From contig NZ_BAABFL010000135.1 of assembly GCF_039540975.1 (NCBI RefSeq), positions 1 through 64,000 of the forward strand: a stretch of 64,000 bases of DNA. The letters are read 5' to 3'. Of this stretch, positions 51,319 to 60,772 are shown in pieces. Position 1 is the stretch's first letter. The number at the start of each line of letters is the position of its first letter. The notes beneath the pieces were generated by a model that saw only the letters and a list, made by a program, of their open reading frames with translations, was not told the origin of the DNA and did not search any database. A program made the translations under genes and the position numbers. The stretch comes from Kistimonas scapharcae. Lineage in GTDB: Bacteria; Pseudomonadota; Gammaproteobacteria; Pseudomonadales; Endozoicomonadaceae.

Positions 51319-51345
51319 CAATCGGTAATTTTCTGTAAATCTTGA
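51319..51345 (-). promoter_or_regulatory. Possible sigma-28 promoter of flgMN
   Basis: Minus strand reads TCAA, 15 bases, ACCGATTG, against consensus TAAA-N15-GCCGATAA (8 of 12 matches). It is placed 35-61 bases before the flgM ATG. Confidence 0.35.
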
Positions 51346-51415
51346 ATCTGCGAAGGTCAAAACCGGCAAAATTACGTGACTTTTCTGACAGCCCTACAGG
51401 AGCCCTCAGCGCTAT

Positions 51416-52582
51416 TTAGCGCATGTAATCAAACAGAGACATACTCTGAATTTTGACAAATGTCTGCTGGGCTGCGGTCAGGGCCGTCTGCTGCAGATTG
51501 AGCCGGGATATGGCCTCGGCATAATCCAGGTCTTCCAGGCCGGAACGCAGTGTCTTGTTCATCAGGATGACATCCTCGTGGCTGTTACCTACCGAAGACA
51601 TGGTATTGAGGCGCCCACCGATACGGGTCTGTACCTGTCCCACCTTTTCAATGGTGTTATCAATCGTCTTGAGCATGTCACCCAGTGAGTCCCCCGGAAC
51701 AAACGTCCTGCCGTCAGAGATCTCCGAGGCAAAGGCAGACAGGGCGGTAAAGGTATCCACGGCCGTGAGCGTAAAGCGATCACCCACAGCGGTTGCACCC
51801 TCTATGTTGGCAGAAATCAAGCCGGTAATAGACAGTTCGTCACCAGTCACCGTTGTCGGCAACAAGACCGCAGGGCCTCCATCCTTGGGAGTCGCTGTTG
51901 TGGTCCAGGTGCCGGCTACATTTTCCACGGAAATACTGGCGTAAAGGCTGAAGGTATCAAGATCAAGCACCGTGACACCTTCCAGTGCGGCGGTTCCCAC
52001 GGCTGTCACGGCCTGCACACCACTGTTAAAAAACAGGGCTGAGGCTGGGTCATTCGCCGCCACTTCGGTACTGCCGCTGATCGCTACCTGGCGCTGGCCT
52101 TCTGAACCCACATAGTCGTAAACACCCGGTGTCGCGGTTTCCACCACGGGCAGGGTCTGTGATGTCGTCCCCGAAAAAAAGTACTGTCCGTCTGAACGAC
52201 GATAATTGACCAGGCTGAGCAACTCATCCATCTGCTCCCCAATAACCCCCGAAATCGACTCAAGCCCCTGGGGTCCCACCGCCACATTCCCCGTCAACAC
52301 GATGGTTTCCCGGATTCCCTGAAGCACATTGACCATGTTGGTCAGGAGCGTCTCTTCCTGGCGCAACTCGTTTTCCAGCGCAGCGATGTTATCGGTATAT
52401 TGCTCAAGGAAGGCTACTTCCTTGTTCAGATGCAAAATCTGTACAGCGGCCAACGCATCGTCGGATGGCTGCTGAAGCCGCTTGCCTGATGTAATGGCAT
52501 CATAGGTGTTGGCCAGTTCGCTCCCCTGCTGCTGCATGGAAGCAACCATCATGTTATTAAACTGCACCGTGCTCACACGCAT
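51416..52582 (-). CDS. flgL: Flagellar hook-filament junction protein FlgL
   Basis: 388 residues. The N-terminus MRVSTVQFNNMMVASMQQ with KRLQQPSDDALAA and the C-terminus EAISRLNLQQTALTAAQQTFVKIQSMSLFDY are the FlgL signatures, both forming the coiled core shared with flagellin. The variable middle is the exposed domain. It starts 15 bases after flgK, and is the last gene of the flgB-L operon. FlgL links the hook to the filament. Confidence 0.95.
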   Translation of the reverse strand: MRVSTVQFNNMMVASMQQQGSELANTYDAITSGKRLQQPSDDALAAVQILHLNKEVAFLEQYTDNIAALENELRQEETLLTNMVNVLQGIRETIVLTGNVAVGPQGLESISGVIGEQMDELLSLVNYRRSDGQYFFSGTTSQTLPVVETATPGVYDYVGSEGQRQVAISGSTEVAANDPASALFFNSGVQAVTAVGTAALEGVTVLDLDTFSLYASISVENVAGTWTTTATPKDGGPAVLLPTTVTGDELSITGLISANIEGATAVGDRFTLTAVDTFTALSAFASEISDGRTFVPGDSLGDMLKTIDNTIEKVGQVQTRIGGRLNTMSSVGNSHEDVILMNKTLRSGLEDLDYAEAISRLNLQQTALTAAQQTFVKIQSMSLFDYMR

Positions 52583-52597
52583 GGCAATACCTCCTTG

Positions 52598-54559
52598 TTA
52601 CAGCAATCCGATCAGGGTGTCGAAGACCCGTTGTGCGGAAGCCACAACCTGAGCACTGGCCGCATAGGCCTGCTCTGCCCGAATCAGGGTCATGGCCTCT
52701 TCATCCAGGTTCACACCGCTGTAATTGTTGCGCTCTTCCTGCGCCTTCATCAGCATGGAATTCGTGGTTTCCTTGGCGGTCTCGGTCTGGAAAGTCATGA
52801 CGGCAATACGTCCTACCAGTTGTGTATAGCCCTCAGAAAGGCTGTATTCGCCGCCTATCACGGCGCTGGCCTGTAACTCCGCCAGCGTTCTGGCAACGGT
52901 ATTGTCGCCGGGTGCTGAAGCGATACCAGCCAGCGCCAGCTGGGTCGGGTTGTCATTCACGACCGCGATGTCATCCCCGCCCTGACGGGTAGGTTGCAAC
53001 AGGTAGATTTCACCGGCGTTCAGCGTCCCACCATTGATGGTGAGCTGAAGTCCGTCAAAGTCAGCAAGCAGGGCACCTGGCGGTGCTGTCGCCGGTACCG
53101 TGCCGGAGCCAACCTGTTGACCATCAGACTTACGGGTCACGCGATACTCCGTGGTACCGCCGTTATCCAAAATCCGCAGCTCATAATCACTCGCCGTCAG
53201 CTGCTGGGCATCCTGAACGGACAGCAGCATAAAGGCATCACTGATGGGCTGGCTCGTTGCCACCCGAATGCGTTCAGCTGCAGGTATACCACTCAGCGGG
53301 AATTCCACGGTGTAAACATCGCCGTTCTGGATATTGGCCGGATCAGTGAACAACTGCACTTCCAAACCATCAAACGCAGGATTCGTCGCAGCGAGTGAAG
53401 CGACTGTACCGCTGGCCACACTGACACTGTCAATGCTGCGCACAATGTCGTAGTTCCCCCCCGATATCGTCATCACATATTCGCCACCTGGCACAATACT
53501 GGTCTGGCTGGTGACATTTACACTAAATTCTGCCGCCCCCGTATTGCCATCCGCCGGCACCACTCGATCCGGTGCCGGCTGCCAGTTGATATCGGCCATC
53601 ATCTGGCTGGAAGGCCAGCCCTGCCGGTCCCCCAGATCAAAGCCTGTCGAAAGAATACTGTTGACCTGGTCAGAGAACACCATGGCAACCCGGCCGATCT
53701 CATTCAGCGCAGTACTGAGAACACCTGTCTGAAACTCCTGCAGGCCACCAACGGTGCCACTCACGTTGCCCGTCAATGGCACCACAGTGAACGAGTTATT
53801 GAGTCCCAGACCAGTGACATTGGGATCCAGCGGATCATCGATGACCTCCAAACTGTTATGCTGCGCTTCAAGCACCAGCGGATGACCAGAATTCAAATAC
53901 ACTCCCACCATCCCATTACCTTGCTCAAGCACGGTAATGCCAACCAGTCCGGACAGTTCTTCCAGCGCATGTTCACGCAAGTCCAGCAGGTCATTGGGTT
54001 GACTGACGCCGTTCTGGGCTTCCCGGATACGGTCGTTGTAACCGGCAATGCTGACAACCAGGCTGTTAACCTGTTCAACCGCCGCTTCCATCTGGTTATC
54101 CAGCAGCCTGGCCTGCCCTTCCAGCTGTTCATAGACCGCATGGAACTGCTGCGACAAAGAAGTGGCTTCACTGATGATATTTTGACGCGCAACCGAGGAA
54201 AGCGGATCGACAGTTGCCGCATTGACCGCCGAAAAAAACTGCTCCAACCCGGTGGTTAATACCGAGCTTTCATTACCCAGGTAACTGTCCAGAGAAGACA
54301 TGTAACCTGCGGCAGTAGACTTATGGTTGTAAAGGGTGAGGTTTTCACGAATCTGTGCGGTCAGGAATTCACTCTGGATGCGGCGCACTTCACCGGCCTT
54401 AACACCATGTCCCGTGAAAGCGCCGGGGGCATTATAGAGTTGCACATCCTGGCGATTGAACCCCGGCGTATTGACATTGGTGACGTTATGGCTGCTGGTC
54501 TCCAGCATTCTCTGGGAGGCCAGTATCCCGCTTTTACCAATTTCCAGCAAACTGCTCAT
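52598..54559 (-). CDS. flgK: Flagellar hook-filament junction protein FlgK
   Basis: 653 residues. The N-terminal SLLEIGKSGILASQRMLETSSHNVTNVNTPGFNRQ is a rod-hook type start with FlgK-specific GHGVKAGEVRRIQ after it, and the C-terminus YSGVNLDEEAMTLIRAEQAYAASAQVV is the axial-core end. The middle (about 150-560) is the variable surface domain. Slightly longer than E. coli FlgK (547). Directly follows the flgJ-type gene in the operon. Confidence 0.96.
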   Translation of the reverse strand: MSSLLEIGKSGILASQRMLETSSHNVTNVNTPGFNRQDVQLYNAPGAFTGHGVKAGEVRRIQSEFLTAQIRENLTLYNHKSTAAGYMSSLDSYLGNESSVLTTGLEQFFSAVNAATVDPLSSVARQNIISEATSLSQQFHAVYEQLEGQARLLDNQMEAAVEQVNSLVVSIAGYNDRIREAQNGVSQPNDLLDLREHALEELSGLVGITVLEQGNGMVGVYLNSGHPLVLEAQHNSLEVIDDPLDPNVTGLGLNNSFTVVPLTGNVSGTVGGLQEFQTGVLSTALNEIGRVAMVFSDQVNSILSTGFDLGDRQGWPSSQMMADINWQPAPDRVVPADGNTGAAEFSVNVTSQTSIVPGGEYVMTISGGNYDIVRSIDSVSVASGTVASLAATNPAFDGLEVQLFTDPANIQNGDVYTVEFPLSGIPAAERIRVATSQPISDAFMLLSVQDAQQLTASDYELRILDNGGTTEYRVTRKSDGQQVGSGTVPATAPPGALLADFDGLQLTINGGTLNAGEIYLLQPTRQGGDDIAVVNDNPTQLALAGIASAPGDNTVARTLAELQASAVIGGEYSLSEGYTQLVGRIAVMTFQTETAKETTNSMLMKAQEERNNYSGVNLDEEAMTLIRAEQAYAASAQVVASAQRVFDTLIGLL

Positions 54560-54585
54560 CGGTATACTCCTTTACCACACCCGGG

Positions 54586-54936
54586 TCATATGGTCTGATC
54601 CAGCAAGGTGCCTTTGGGTTTATCGGCATTAGGGTCCTGCTCATAACCAAACTGGCGCATCATGATCTCCGCCAGACCAAATGCACCGGTATTGCTCATT
54701 TCGGTCGCTATCCGGCTGTCCATCATTGAGTAATACAGCGACATCTCCGAGCCCCCCATCAGGTCATCCCCACCCAGGGTTTCATTGGCCGCACGTGCAC
54801 TCTTGAGCATCATATTGATGAACAGCGATTCAAACGCCTTCGCCGCCTGCTCGAGGCCTTTGGGTTTATTCTGATGTGTCAAGAAATCGGCACCCGACAC
54901 CATTCCTGAGTAATCAATGTTCATCCCTGGCATCAT
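54586..54936 (-). CDS. flgJ: FlgJ-like rod-binding protein lacking the muramidase domain
   Basis: 116 residues. Only the N-terminal rod-binding half is present: LEQAAKAFESLFINMMLKSARAA and MSLYYSMMDSRIATEMS match FlgJ and the RlpA-partnered rod-binding family. The C-terminal peptidoglycan hydrolase domain of enteric FlgJ (313 residues) is absent, and the following gene, flgK, begins normally, so this is not a frameshift. A separate murein hydrolase must open the wall. The start overlaps the flgI stop by ATGA (54933-54936). Confidence 0.92.
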   Translation of the reverse strand: MMPGMNIDYSGMVSGADFLTHQNKPKGLEQAAKAFESLFINMMLKSARAANETLGGDDLMGGSEMSLYYSMMDSRIATEMSNTGAFGLAEIMMRQFGYEQDPNADKPKGTLLDQTI

Positions 54937-56045
54937 ATGACGATCAGCTCCGCTCTGAGTGCGCCGGCCTGCTTAAGGGCCTGCAAAATGGACATAAGGT
55001 CCGTCGGGGAAGCGCCCACACTGTTAATGGCAGAAATAATATCCTGCAATGAAGCGGCTTCCGGCAACATAAACACCGCACCGCGCTGCTGCTCAACGGT
55101 CACTTCGCTTTCAGCGGTAGCCACCGTCAGCCCAAGCGATTCCGCCACCGGCTGGCGGACCTTCGTATCTTCGTTGATCGTGACAATCAGGCTGCCATGG
55201 CTGACGGCTGCCGGTAGCACCTTGACGTTTTGCCCGATCACCACGGTTCCGGTACGCGAATTAAAAATGACACGCGCAGGCGGGACGGCAGCCTCAATAT
55301 CAAGGTTTTCGAGTACCGACATAAACGTCACCCGCTGACTGCTGTCGGGTGGTGCCGCAATCACAATGGAGGCACTGTCCCGGGCACGGGCCACATCGGG
55401 GCCAAACTTGTTATTCACCGCCTGCACAATACGACGGGCCGTGCTGAAGGCCGGATCACGCAGGTTCAGCACAATTTCCCGGTTAGACGAAAAGCTGCTC
55501 GGTACACTGCGCTCAACAATCGCACCGTTTGGGATACGGCCGACAGTCAGCGTATTGATAGTGACACTGGAACCACTGGCTCCACTGGCACCAGCACCAC
55601 CAACAACCAGATCCCCCTGGGCCACAGCATAGATCTCTCCATCAATGCCTTTCAGTGGTGTCATCAATAACGTGCCACCACTGAGGCTTTTGGCATCCCC
55701 TAAAGAGGAAACGCTGATATCAATACGTTGACCTGGTCGTACAAAAGGCGTCAGCGTCGCATGGACGGAAACAGCAGCAACATTTTTCGACTTAAGGTCT
55801 GTTCCTGCCTGGGTCACACCAAATTCCCGCAACAGGTTTTTCAATGACTGGTCGGTAAACTCTGTTGATTTATCGCCGGAGCCATTCAGACCAACAATCA
55901 GGCCATAACCAATCAGCGGGTTGTTTCGCACTCCCTGGATATCTACCAGATCCAGCAGGCGTTCTGCACGAGCTGGTGCTGCCATTAAAAACAGCAGCAC
56001 ACTCATGAAAAACGCAATCTGTCGTTTGCAGGCATCCTTGCCCAT
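54933..56045 (-). CDS. flgI: Flagellar P-ring protein FlgI
   Basis: 370 residues with a signal peptide ending APARA-E. RLLDLVDIQGVRNNPLIGYGLIVGLNGSGDKS at the mature start and VTINEDTKVRQPVAESL later are FlgI signatures. It forms the periplasmic ring around the rod at the peptidoglycan. Length matches the family (365 in E. coli). It follows flgH by 14 bases and overlaps the flgJ-type gene. Confidence 0.97.
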   Translation of the reverse strand: MGKDACKRQIAFFMSVLLFLMAAPARAERLLDLVDIQGVRNNPLIGYGLIVGLNGSGDKSTEFTDQSLKNLLREFGVTQAGTDLKSKNVAAVSVHATLTPFVRPGQRIDISVSSLGDAKSLSGGTLLMTPLKGIDGEIYAVAQGDLVVGGAGASGASGSSVTINTLTVGRIPNGAIVERSVPSSFSSNREIVLNLRDPAFSTARRIVQAVNNKFGPDVARARDSASIVIAAPPDSSQRVTFMSVLENLDIEAAVPPARVIFNSRTGTVVIGQNVKVLPAAVSHGSLIVTINEDTKVRQPVAESLGLTVATAESEVTVEQQRGAVFMLPEAASLQDIISAINSVGASPTDLMSILQALKQAGALRAELIVI

Positions 56046-56059
56046 AGCGACTCCTTCGC

Positions 56060-56776
56060 TTAAAACGGGAAAAACGGACTGTTAACCAGTTTCAGTAGCC
56101 AGCCCGGTTCATGAACATTTTCCTGATATCCAACACCGGAATACGTAATTTTGGCTTCTGCCAACCGCCTGGAGGAAACTTCATTATTGGTATCAATATC
56201 CTCAGGCCTGACCAAGCCACTCAAACGGACAAACTCAGCTTCATTATTGAGCTTGAGCCATTTTTCACCTTTGACCCGCAGCGCTCCATTGCGCATCACT
56301 TCGGTCACCTGAACCGTGACATAACCGCTTTGAATGCTATACCCCCGAGACAGTGCCGTATTGCCTGTAAAGTTCCGGTTAGGTGCAACATTGAATGCCA
56401 ATGAGTTTGCACCACCGAGAATATCAGCACCAGTCTTACCAAAAACGATGGGGTCAGATATAGCAATCGTGCCACGTTTATCCAGTGTCGTATTGGAATC
56501 TTTAGTAATTCGGGTTCCGTCTTCCAGTTTTACGGTAAGGATATCGCCGGTTCGATACGCCCTCCGATCCGAAAAAAGCTGCATGGAGTAGGCTTTCCGA
56601 AAAAGGCTGCCATGATGTTCCGCTGCGTTAATAACGGTCGGCTTGACAGACATCTGAACAACCGCCTCCTCTGCAACCGGTATATCACGCAGTATTTCCT
56701 GCTGGGGAGCAGTCGAACACCCTGCCGCCGTTAACAGCAAACCTATAAACGTCAGAATTAGAATATTAAATGTCAT
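56060..56776 (-). CDS. flgH: Flagellar L-ring lipoprotein FlgH
   Basis: 238 residues. Lipoprotein signal with lipobox TAAGC (Cys20). SLFRKAYSMQLFSDRRAYRTGDILTVKL and GALRVKGEKWLKLNNEAEFVRLSGLVRPEDI are family hallmarks. It forms the outer-membrane L-ring. It lies 2 bases after flgG and is in frame order with the other flg genes. Confidence 0.96.
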   Translation of the reverse strand: MTFNILILTFIGLLLTAAGCSTAPQQEILRDIPVAEEAVVQMSVKPTVINAAEHHGSLFRKAYSMQLFSDRRAYRTGDILTVKLEDGTRITKDSNTTLDKRGTIAISDPIVFGKTGADILGGANSLAFNVAPNRNFTGNTALSRGYSIQSGYVTVQVTEVMRNGALRVKGEKWLKLNNEAEFVRLSGLVRPEDIDTNNEVSSRRLAEAKITYSGVGYQENVHEPGWLLKLVNSPFFPF

Positions 56777-56778
56777 GA

Positions 56779-57567
56779 TTATCCCAACGCCTGATTCGCA
56801 AATTGCATCATCTGATCCGCCGCAGAGATCACCTTGGAATTCATCTCATAGGCACGTTGTACCGAGATCATGTTGACCAGTTCTTCCACCGCACTGACAT
56901 TGGACATCTCCAGTGTGAACTGCTTGATCTTCCCGACACCATTAGCACCCGCAAGGTTTTCCACTGGCGCCCCACTGGCTGCCGTCTCAACGAACAGGTT
57001 GCCGCCTTTAGCCTGCAGTCCCGCCGGGTTTACAAACGTAATGAGAGGGATTTGGCCAAGGTCCACTGGCTCGACAACACCAGGTAACGCAGCAATCACA
57101 CTGCCGTCTTCACTGACGGTAATGGAAACTGCATCGCTGGGAATTTGAATACCGGGTTCTATCGGCAAACCATTGGCCGTCACAATCGTGCCCTCAGCAT
57201 TCCTGTGGAACTGGCCGTTACGGGTGTAGGCCGGGGTGCCGTCCGGCATGGCGACCTGAAAAAAACCATCACCGACAACGGCCATATCCAGCGCCTGTTC
57301 TGTCGTTTGATAGTTACCCGTTGTGAAAATTTTCTGGGTACCCGTCACCCGGACACCCGTTCCTACCTGCATCCCGGAAGGCAGGATATTCTGCTGATCC
57401 GCCAGTGCACCCGGCTGCTTTTCGATATGGTAGAAAAGGTCTTCAAAGCTGACCCGGTCACGCTTGAAGCCCACGGTATTGACGTTGGCAAGATTATTGG
57501 AAATCGTCGCCATATGGCGATCCTGCGCCGCCAGGCCAGTCTTACTGATCCATAAAGCCGGGTTCAT
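56779..57567 (-). CDS. flgG: Distal rod protein FlgG
   Basis: 262 residues, same as E. coli FlgG. The start NPALWISKTGLAAQDRHMATISNNLANVNTVGFKRDR and the end MSNVSAVEELVNMISVQRAYEMNSKVISAADQMMQF are the axial-protein helices, and the FlgG-type insertion FEDLFYHIEKQPGAL follows the first. Distal rod is built from this subunit. It precedes flgH by 2 bases. Confidence 0.97.
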   Translation of the reverse strand: MNPALWISKTGLAAQDRHMATISNNLANVNTVGFKRDRVSFEDLFYHIEKQPGALADQQNILPSGMQVGTGVRVTGTQKIFTTGNYQTTEQALDMAVVGDGFFQVAMPDGTPAYTRNGQFHRNAEGTIVTANGLPIEPGIQIPSDAVSITVSEDGSVIAALPGVVEPVDLGQIPLITFVNPAGLQAKGGNLFVETAASGAPVENLAGANGVGKIKQFTLEMSNVSAVEELVNMISVQRAYEMNSKVISAADQMMQFANQALG

Positions 57568-57594
57568 CGTCCCTGTACCCCTCTGTACTTCCTG

Positions 57595-58335
57595 TTATTC
57601 TGTGCGTATCAACTTGTCGCCACTGGCGGCCAGTGTCTCCGCGGTTTTCATCACCTTGAACTGAAACTCAAACTGTCGCGCCAGGTTCATGAACTGAACC
57701 ATTTCTTCAACAGCATTCACATTACTGGCTTCCAGGTGTCCGGGCTTGACCTGCACCCCTGCGTCCTGATCGGCTTCCTCACCATCAATGCGCCGAAACA
57801 GGCCATCCGGCCCCTTGATGATCTCCCGGGGATCCGGGTTCACCAACTTAATCTGCCCCACAGCAACCGGCTGTACGGTAATGCCGCCTACCGGCACAAT
57901 ATTGATGGTGCCATCCCCACCTATTTCGATATGGCGGTATTGCGGTATTTCAATCGCCCCCCCAAGACTGGCGACAGGACGACCAGTGCCCGTTACCAAT
58001 TGCCCCTCGTCATCGAGCCGCAAATGTCCCGCACGGGTATACGCTTCCTCGCCATTATCGTCGATCACCGAGATCCAGCCTTCACCAGAGATCGCTATAT
58101 CCAGGTTACGACCAGTATGGATAGCGGGCCCTACCCCCATGGCACTGCTGGTACCCGTTGCCTTGGTCATGGCCCGGCTTGGATGGCCATCTCCCTGCAG
58201 CGGTACGGCCATGGAATGCACAAAATCCTTGCGGAACCCGCGAGTATTCAGGTTAGCCAGGTTATTGGCGTGCACCTGCTGTGCCCGCATAACACGGTTC
58301 ACACCGGATACTGCGATAAAAAGGGACTTATCCAT
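57595..58335 (-). CDS. flgF: Proximal rod protein FlgF
   Basis: 246 residues. MDKSLFIAVSGVNRVMRAQQVHANNLANLNTRGFRKDF and the C-terminal LEASNVNAVEEMVQFMNLARQFEFQFKVM are FlgF signatures, with the longer RAQQVHANNLAN form that separates FlgF from FlgG. It follows flgE by 33 bases and precedes flgG by 27. It forms part of the proximal rod. Confidence 0.96.
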   Translation of the reverse strand: MDKSLFIAVSGVNRVMRAQQVHANNLANLNTRGFRKDFVHSMAVPLQGDGHPSRAMTKATGTSSAMGVGPAIHTGRNLDIAISGEGWISVIDDNGEEAYTRAGHLRLDDEGQLVTGTGRPVASLGGAIEIPQYRHIEIGGDGTINIVPVGGITVQPVAVGQIKLVNPDPREIIKGPDGLFRRIDGEEADQDAGVQVKPGHLEASNVNAVEEMVQFMNLARQFEFQFKVMKTAETLAASGDKLIRTE

Positions 58336-58368
58336 ATCCTCCTAATCCTCCCTCCCCCAGCGCTATCA

Positions 58369-59595
58369 TCAGATGATATTCATCAGTGTCTGGGTCAGGC
58401 TGTTGGATGTCTCAATGGTTTTGGCATTGGCCTGGTAATTTCGCTGCGCTTCAATAAGTCGTACCAACTCTATCGATAGATCAACATTGGAGAGTTCGAG
58501 TGCTCCAGCTTCAAGGGATCCCAGCGTACCGGTACCTGCCAAGCCATAAGCTGGATCGCCTGATTCATAACCAGCCCGCCACAGGCTGTCCCCAACCGGT
58601 TGCAGTCCTTGCTCATTGGTAAAGCCTGCCAGGATGATCTGTCCCTGATTCAACGTCTGACCATTGGAGTAAAGAGCCTGAAGCTGACCGGTCTCACTGA
58701 CCTGAATGCCGGATAACTTACCCGGTGGAAAGCCGTTCTGAATGGCACCATTCACCGATGAAGCGATCCCCAGCTGGGTCATATCGGTCAGGTCAATGCT
58801 GAGGTTAAGGGCATCGGCACCATTGCCCAGTGTGGCCGCAGGAATCGTCTGCGTGTATGTGCCACTACCCGTGGCCACCTGACCGCTAGTGTCAAAGTTC
58901 AGGGGATCAGCTGTACCGACATCCACTCCATCCAACTGGTAATGAATACTCCACTGGTTGGCAATGGTCTGGTCTTTGGCAAAATAAAGGCCCAGCGTGT
59001 GCGGGTTACCCAAACTGTCATACACGTTGAAAGCCATTGTGGTGTTATAGCTGTTCGGATCAGACGAATTGAACGTCGCCACACTAGGAATAGCGCTACG
59101 GGAATCCAGGTTGATCAAGCCAATCAGTTCCGATGTCGCCTGGGCTGACATATCCGATGAATCAACTTGAAGATCGGTAATACTCCCTGACAGGATGTTA
59201 CCTGCAGCATCGGAGGCAAACCCCTGCAAACGATGCCCCAGGTTATTCACCACATAGTTTTCCCGATCCAGGTCAAAATAACCGGCCCGGCTATAAAGGT
59301 ATGAACCATTATCATTGACAACAAAAAAGCCGTTGCCCGTGATCGCCATATCAAGCACACCGTTGGTATAACTGAAGTTACCCTGTTGGAAACTCTGGGT
59401 AACGGACGCCACTTTGACCCCTGCGCCCGCGACAACCCTGGCATTACTGCCATCCAATGTTGAGGCATACACATCAGCGAATTCTGCCCGTGATGACTTG
59501 AACCCCACGGTATTGGAGTTGGCAATGTTATTACTGACCACTTCCAGATCCCGCTTTGCGGCCTTCATACCGCTCAAACCAATGCCGAATGACAT
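58369..59595 (-). CDS. flgE: Flagellar hook protein FlgE
   Basis: 408 residues, near the family norm (402 in E. coli). The start SFGIGLSGMKAAKRDLEVVSNNIANSNTVGFKSSRAEFADVY and the end ELSNVDLSIELVRLIEAQRNYQANAKTIETSNSLTQTLMNI are the hook core helices; the middle holds the exposed domains. It builds the universal joint of the flagellum. It lies 61 bases after flgD. Confidence 0.97.
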   Translation of the reverse strand: MSFGIGLSGMKAAKRDLEVVSNNIANSNTVGFKSSRAEFADVYASTLDGSNARVVAGAGVKVASVTQSFQQGNFSYTNGVLDMAITGNGFFVVNDNGSYLYSRAGYFDLDRENYVVNNLGHRLQGFASDAAGNILSGSITDLQVDSSDMSAQATSELIGLINLDSRSAIPSVATFNSSDPNSYNTTMAFNVYDSLGNPHTLGLYFAKDQTIANQWSIHYQLDGVDVGTADPLNFDTSGQVATGSGTYTQTIPAATLGNGADALNLSIDLTDMTQLGIASSVNGAIQNGFPPGKLSGIQVSETGQLQALYSNGQTLNQGQIILAGFTNEQGLQPVGDSLWRAGYESGDPAYGLAGTGTLGSLEAGALELSNVDLSIELVRLIEAQRNYQANAKTIETSNSLTQTLMNII

Positions 59596-59656
59596 GGCGT
59601 ACCTCCTCTGTACTGACGTTACCGATAATTACTGCAACTGCAGTGTGACTAATCCG

Positions 59657-60316
59657 TTACTGTCCGATCCGGCTGACCTGTGAAACCGGCATGGCGCCAA
59701 TGCCAGCCAGATTCAATTCAATTTCCTTGCCGCCCCCAGGAATCACGACACTGTCCACCTTAGTGCTCAGCGCTACCGGCACGGTTTCATTGTCTACGCC
59801 GTAGGTGGCGACCGCGGAGATGGAATAAATCCCTTTCGCCAAATCATCCGTAGTAAACGGCACTGTGCCGGAATACTGGGGTCCAAAATCCATGCTGGAG
59901 ACGACCTGGCCGTTGGCGTCCTGAACAAACACCTGAAGCCTGTCAGTATTCACCGGTACCTGCACTTCACCGCTCATGGTACCGGTGTTGTCCAGTTCCA
60001 TGATGTTCATGGGCACCGTCACCGTCTTGCCCACGAGATCAGTCGCCTGCATGGCCTGAGAATACTGCAGGGAACTAACCAGCCCGGTGATCTGGCTGTT
60101 GAGACTGTTCAGGTTCTCAACACTGGTGATCTGGGCCAGTTGCCCCACAAACTCACTGCTGCTTTGGGGGTTCAGCGGATCCTGGTTGTTGATCTCTGCC
60201 AGCAGCATCTCCAGGAACTCTTCCTGGCCCATCTGATTCGTACCAGTGACAGCGCCAGCACCGGTTGCGCCTGAGGTGGACGAGCTGCCTGACAGCCCGG
60301 GAATATTCAATGCCAT
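59657..60316 (-). CDS. flgD: Hook assembly scaffold FlgD
   Basis: 219 residues. NQMGQEEFLEMLLAEINNQDPLNPQSSSEFVGQLAQITSVE (about 28-68) is the FlgD signature for hook-tip capping; after it comes a FlgD Ig-like/tudor region. E. coli FlgD has 231. It caps the growing hook and then leaves. Sits between flgC and flgE with a 10-base gap to flgC. Confidence 0.96.
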   Translation of the reverse strand: MALNIPGLSGSSSTSGATGAGAVTGTNQMGQEEFLEMLLAEINNQDPLNPQSSSEFVGQLAQITSVENLNSLNSQITGLVSSLQYSQAMQATDLVGKTVTVPMNIMELDNTGTMSGEVQVPVNTDRLQVFVQDANGQVVSSMDFGPQYSGTVPFTTDDLAKGIYSISAVATYGVDNETVPVALSTKVDSVVIPGGGKEIELNLAGIGAMPVSQVSRIGQ

Positions 60317-60326
60317 GACAACCTCC

Positions 60327-60758
60327 TTATTGTCCCAGCGTCAGCAGACGTTGCTGCATTTTCTTGGCAGTCGCCATCAATTCGATACTGCTCTGGTAAC
60401 TGCGCGAGGCAGACATCATGTCAGCCATTTCGCCAATCACATTGACCTTCGGAAAATAAACATAACCTTCCGCATCAGCTCCTGGATGATCGGGCATATA
60501 ACGACGGTCTTCATCCGTGGCCTCGACTTCCAGAATTTCATTAACGGCGACCATCATCACCTGATGGTCTGGGCTATCCATGGACCGCCCCTGATCAACC
60601 AGCACCTGGGAAAAAACAGGTTTACGCACCTTGTACGCTTCTTCGGGTGTTGCCCCGGCGCTTTCAACGTTGGCCATGTTACTGGCTATGGTGTTTAACC
60701 GTATGGTCTGCGCTGTGGCAGCCGATCCGGCTATGGTGAATACATCACTCAGCGACAT
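60327..60758 (-). CDS. flgC: Proximal rod protein FlgC
   Basis: 143 residues. The start SLSDVFTIAGSAATAQTIRLNTIASNMANVESAGATPEEAYK and the end MADMMSASRSYQSSIELMATAKKMQQRLLTLGQ are the rod-protein helices, and MVAVNEILEVEATDEDRRYMPDHPGADAEGYVYFPKVN is the FlgC-specific middle. E. coli FlgC has 134 residues. The gene overlaps nothing and follows flgB by 14 bases. Confidence 0.97.
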   Translation of the reverse strand: MSLSDVFTIAGSAATAQTIRLNTIASNMANVESAGATPEEAYKVRKPVFSQVLVDQGRSMDSPDHQVMMVAVNEILEVEATDEDRRYMPDHPGADAEGYVYFPKVNVIGEMADMMSASRSYQSSIELMATAKKMQQRLLTLGQ

Positions 60759-60772
60759 ATCTGACCTCCCTG

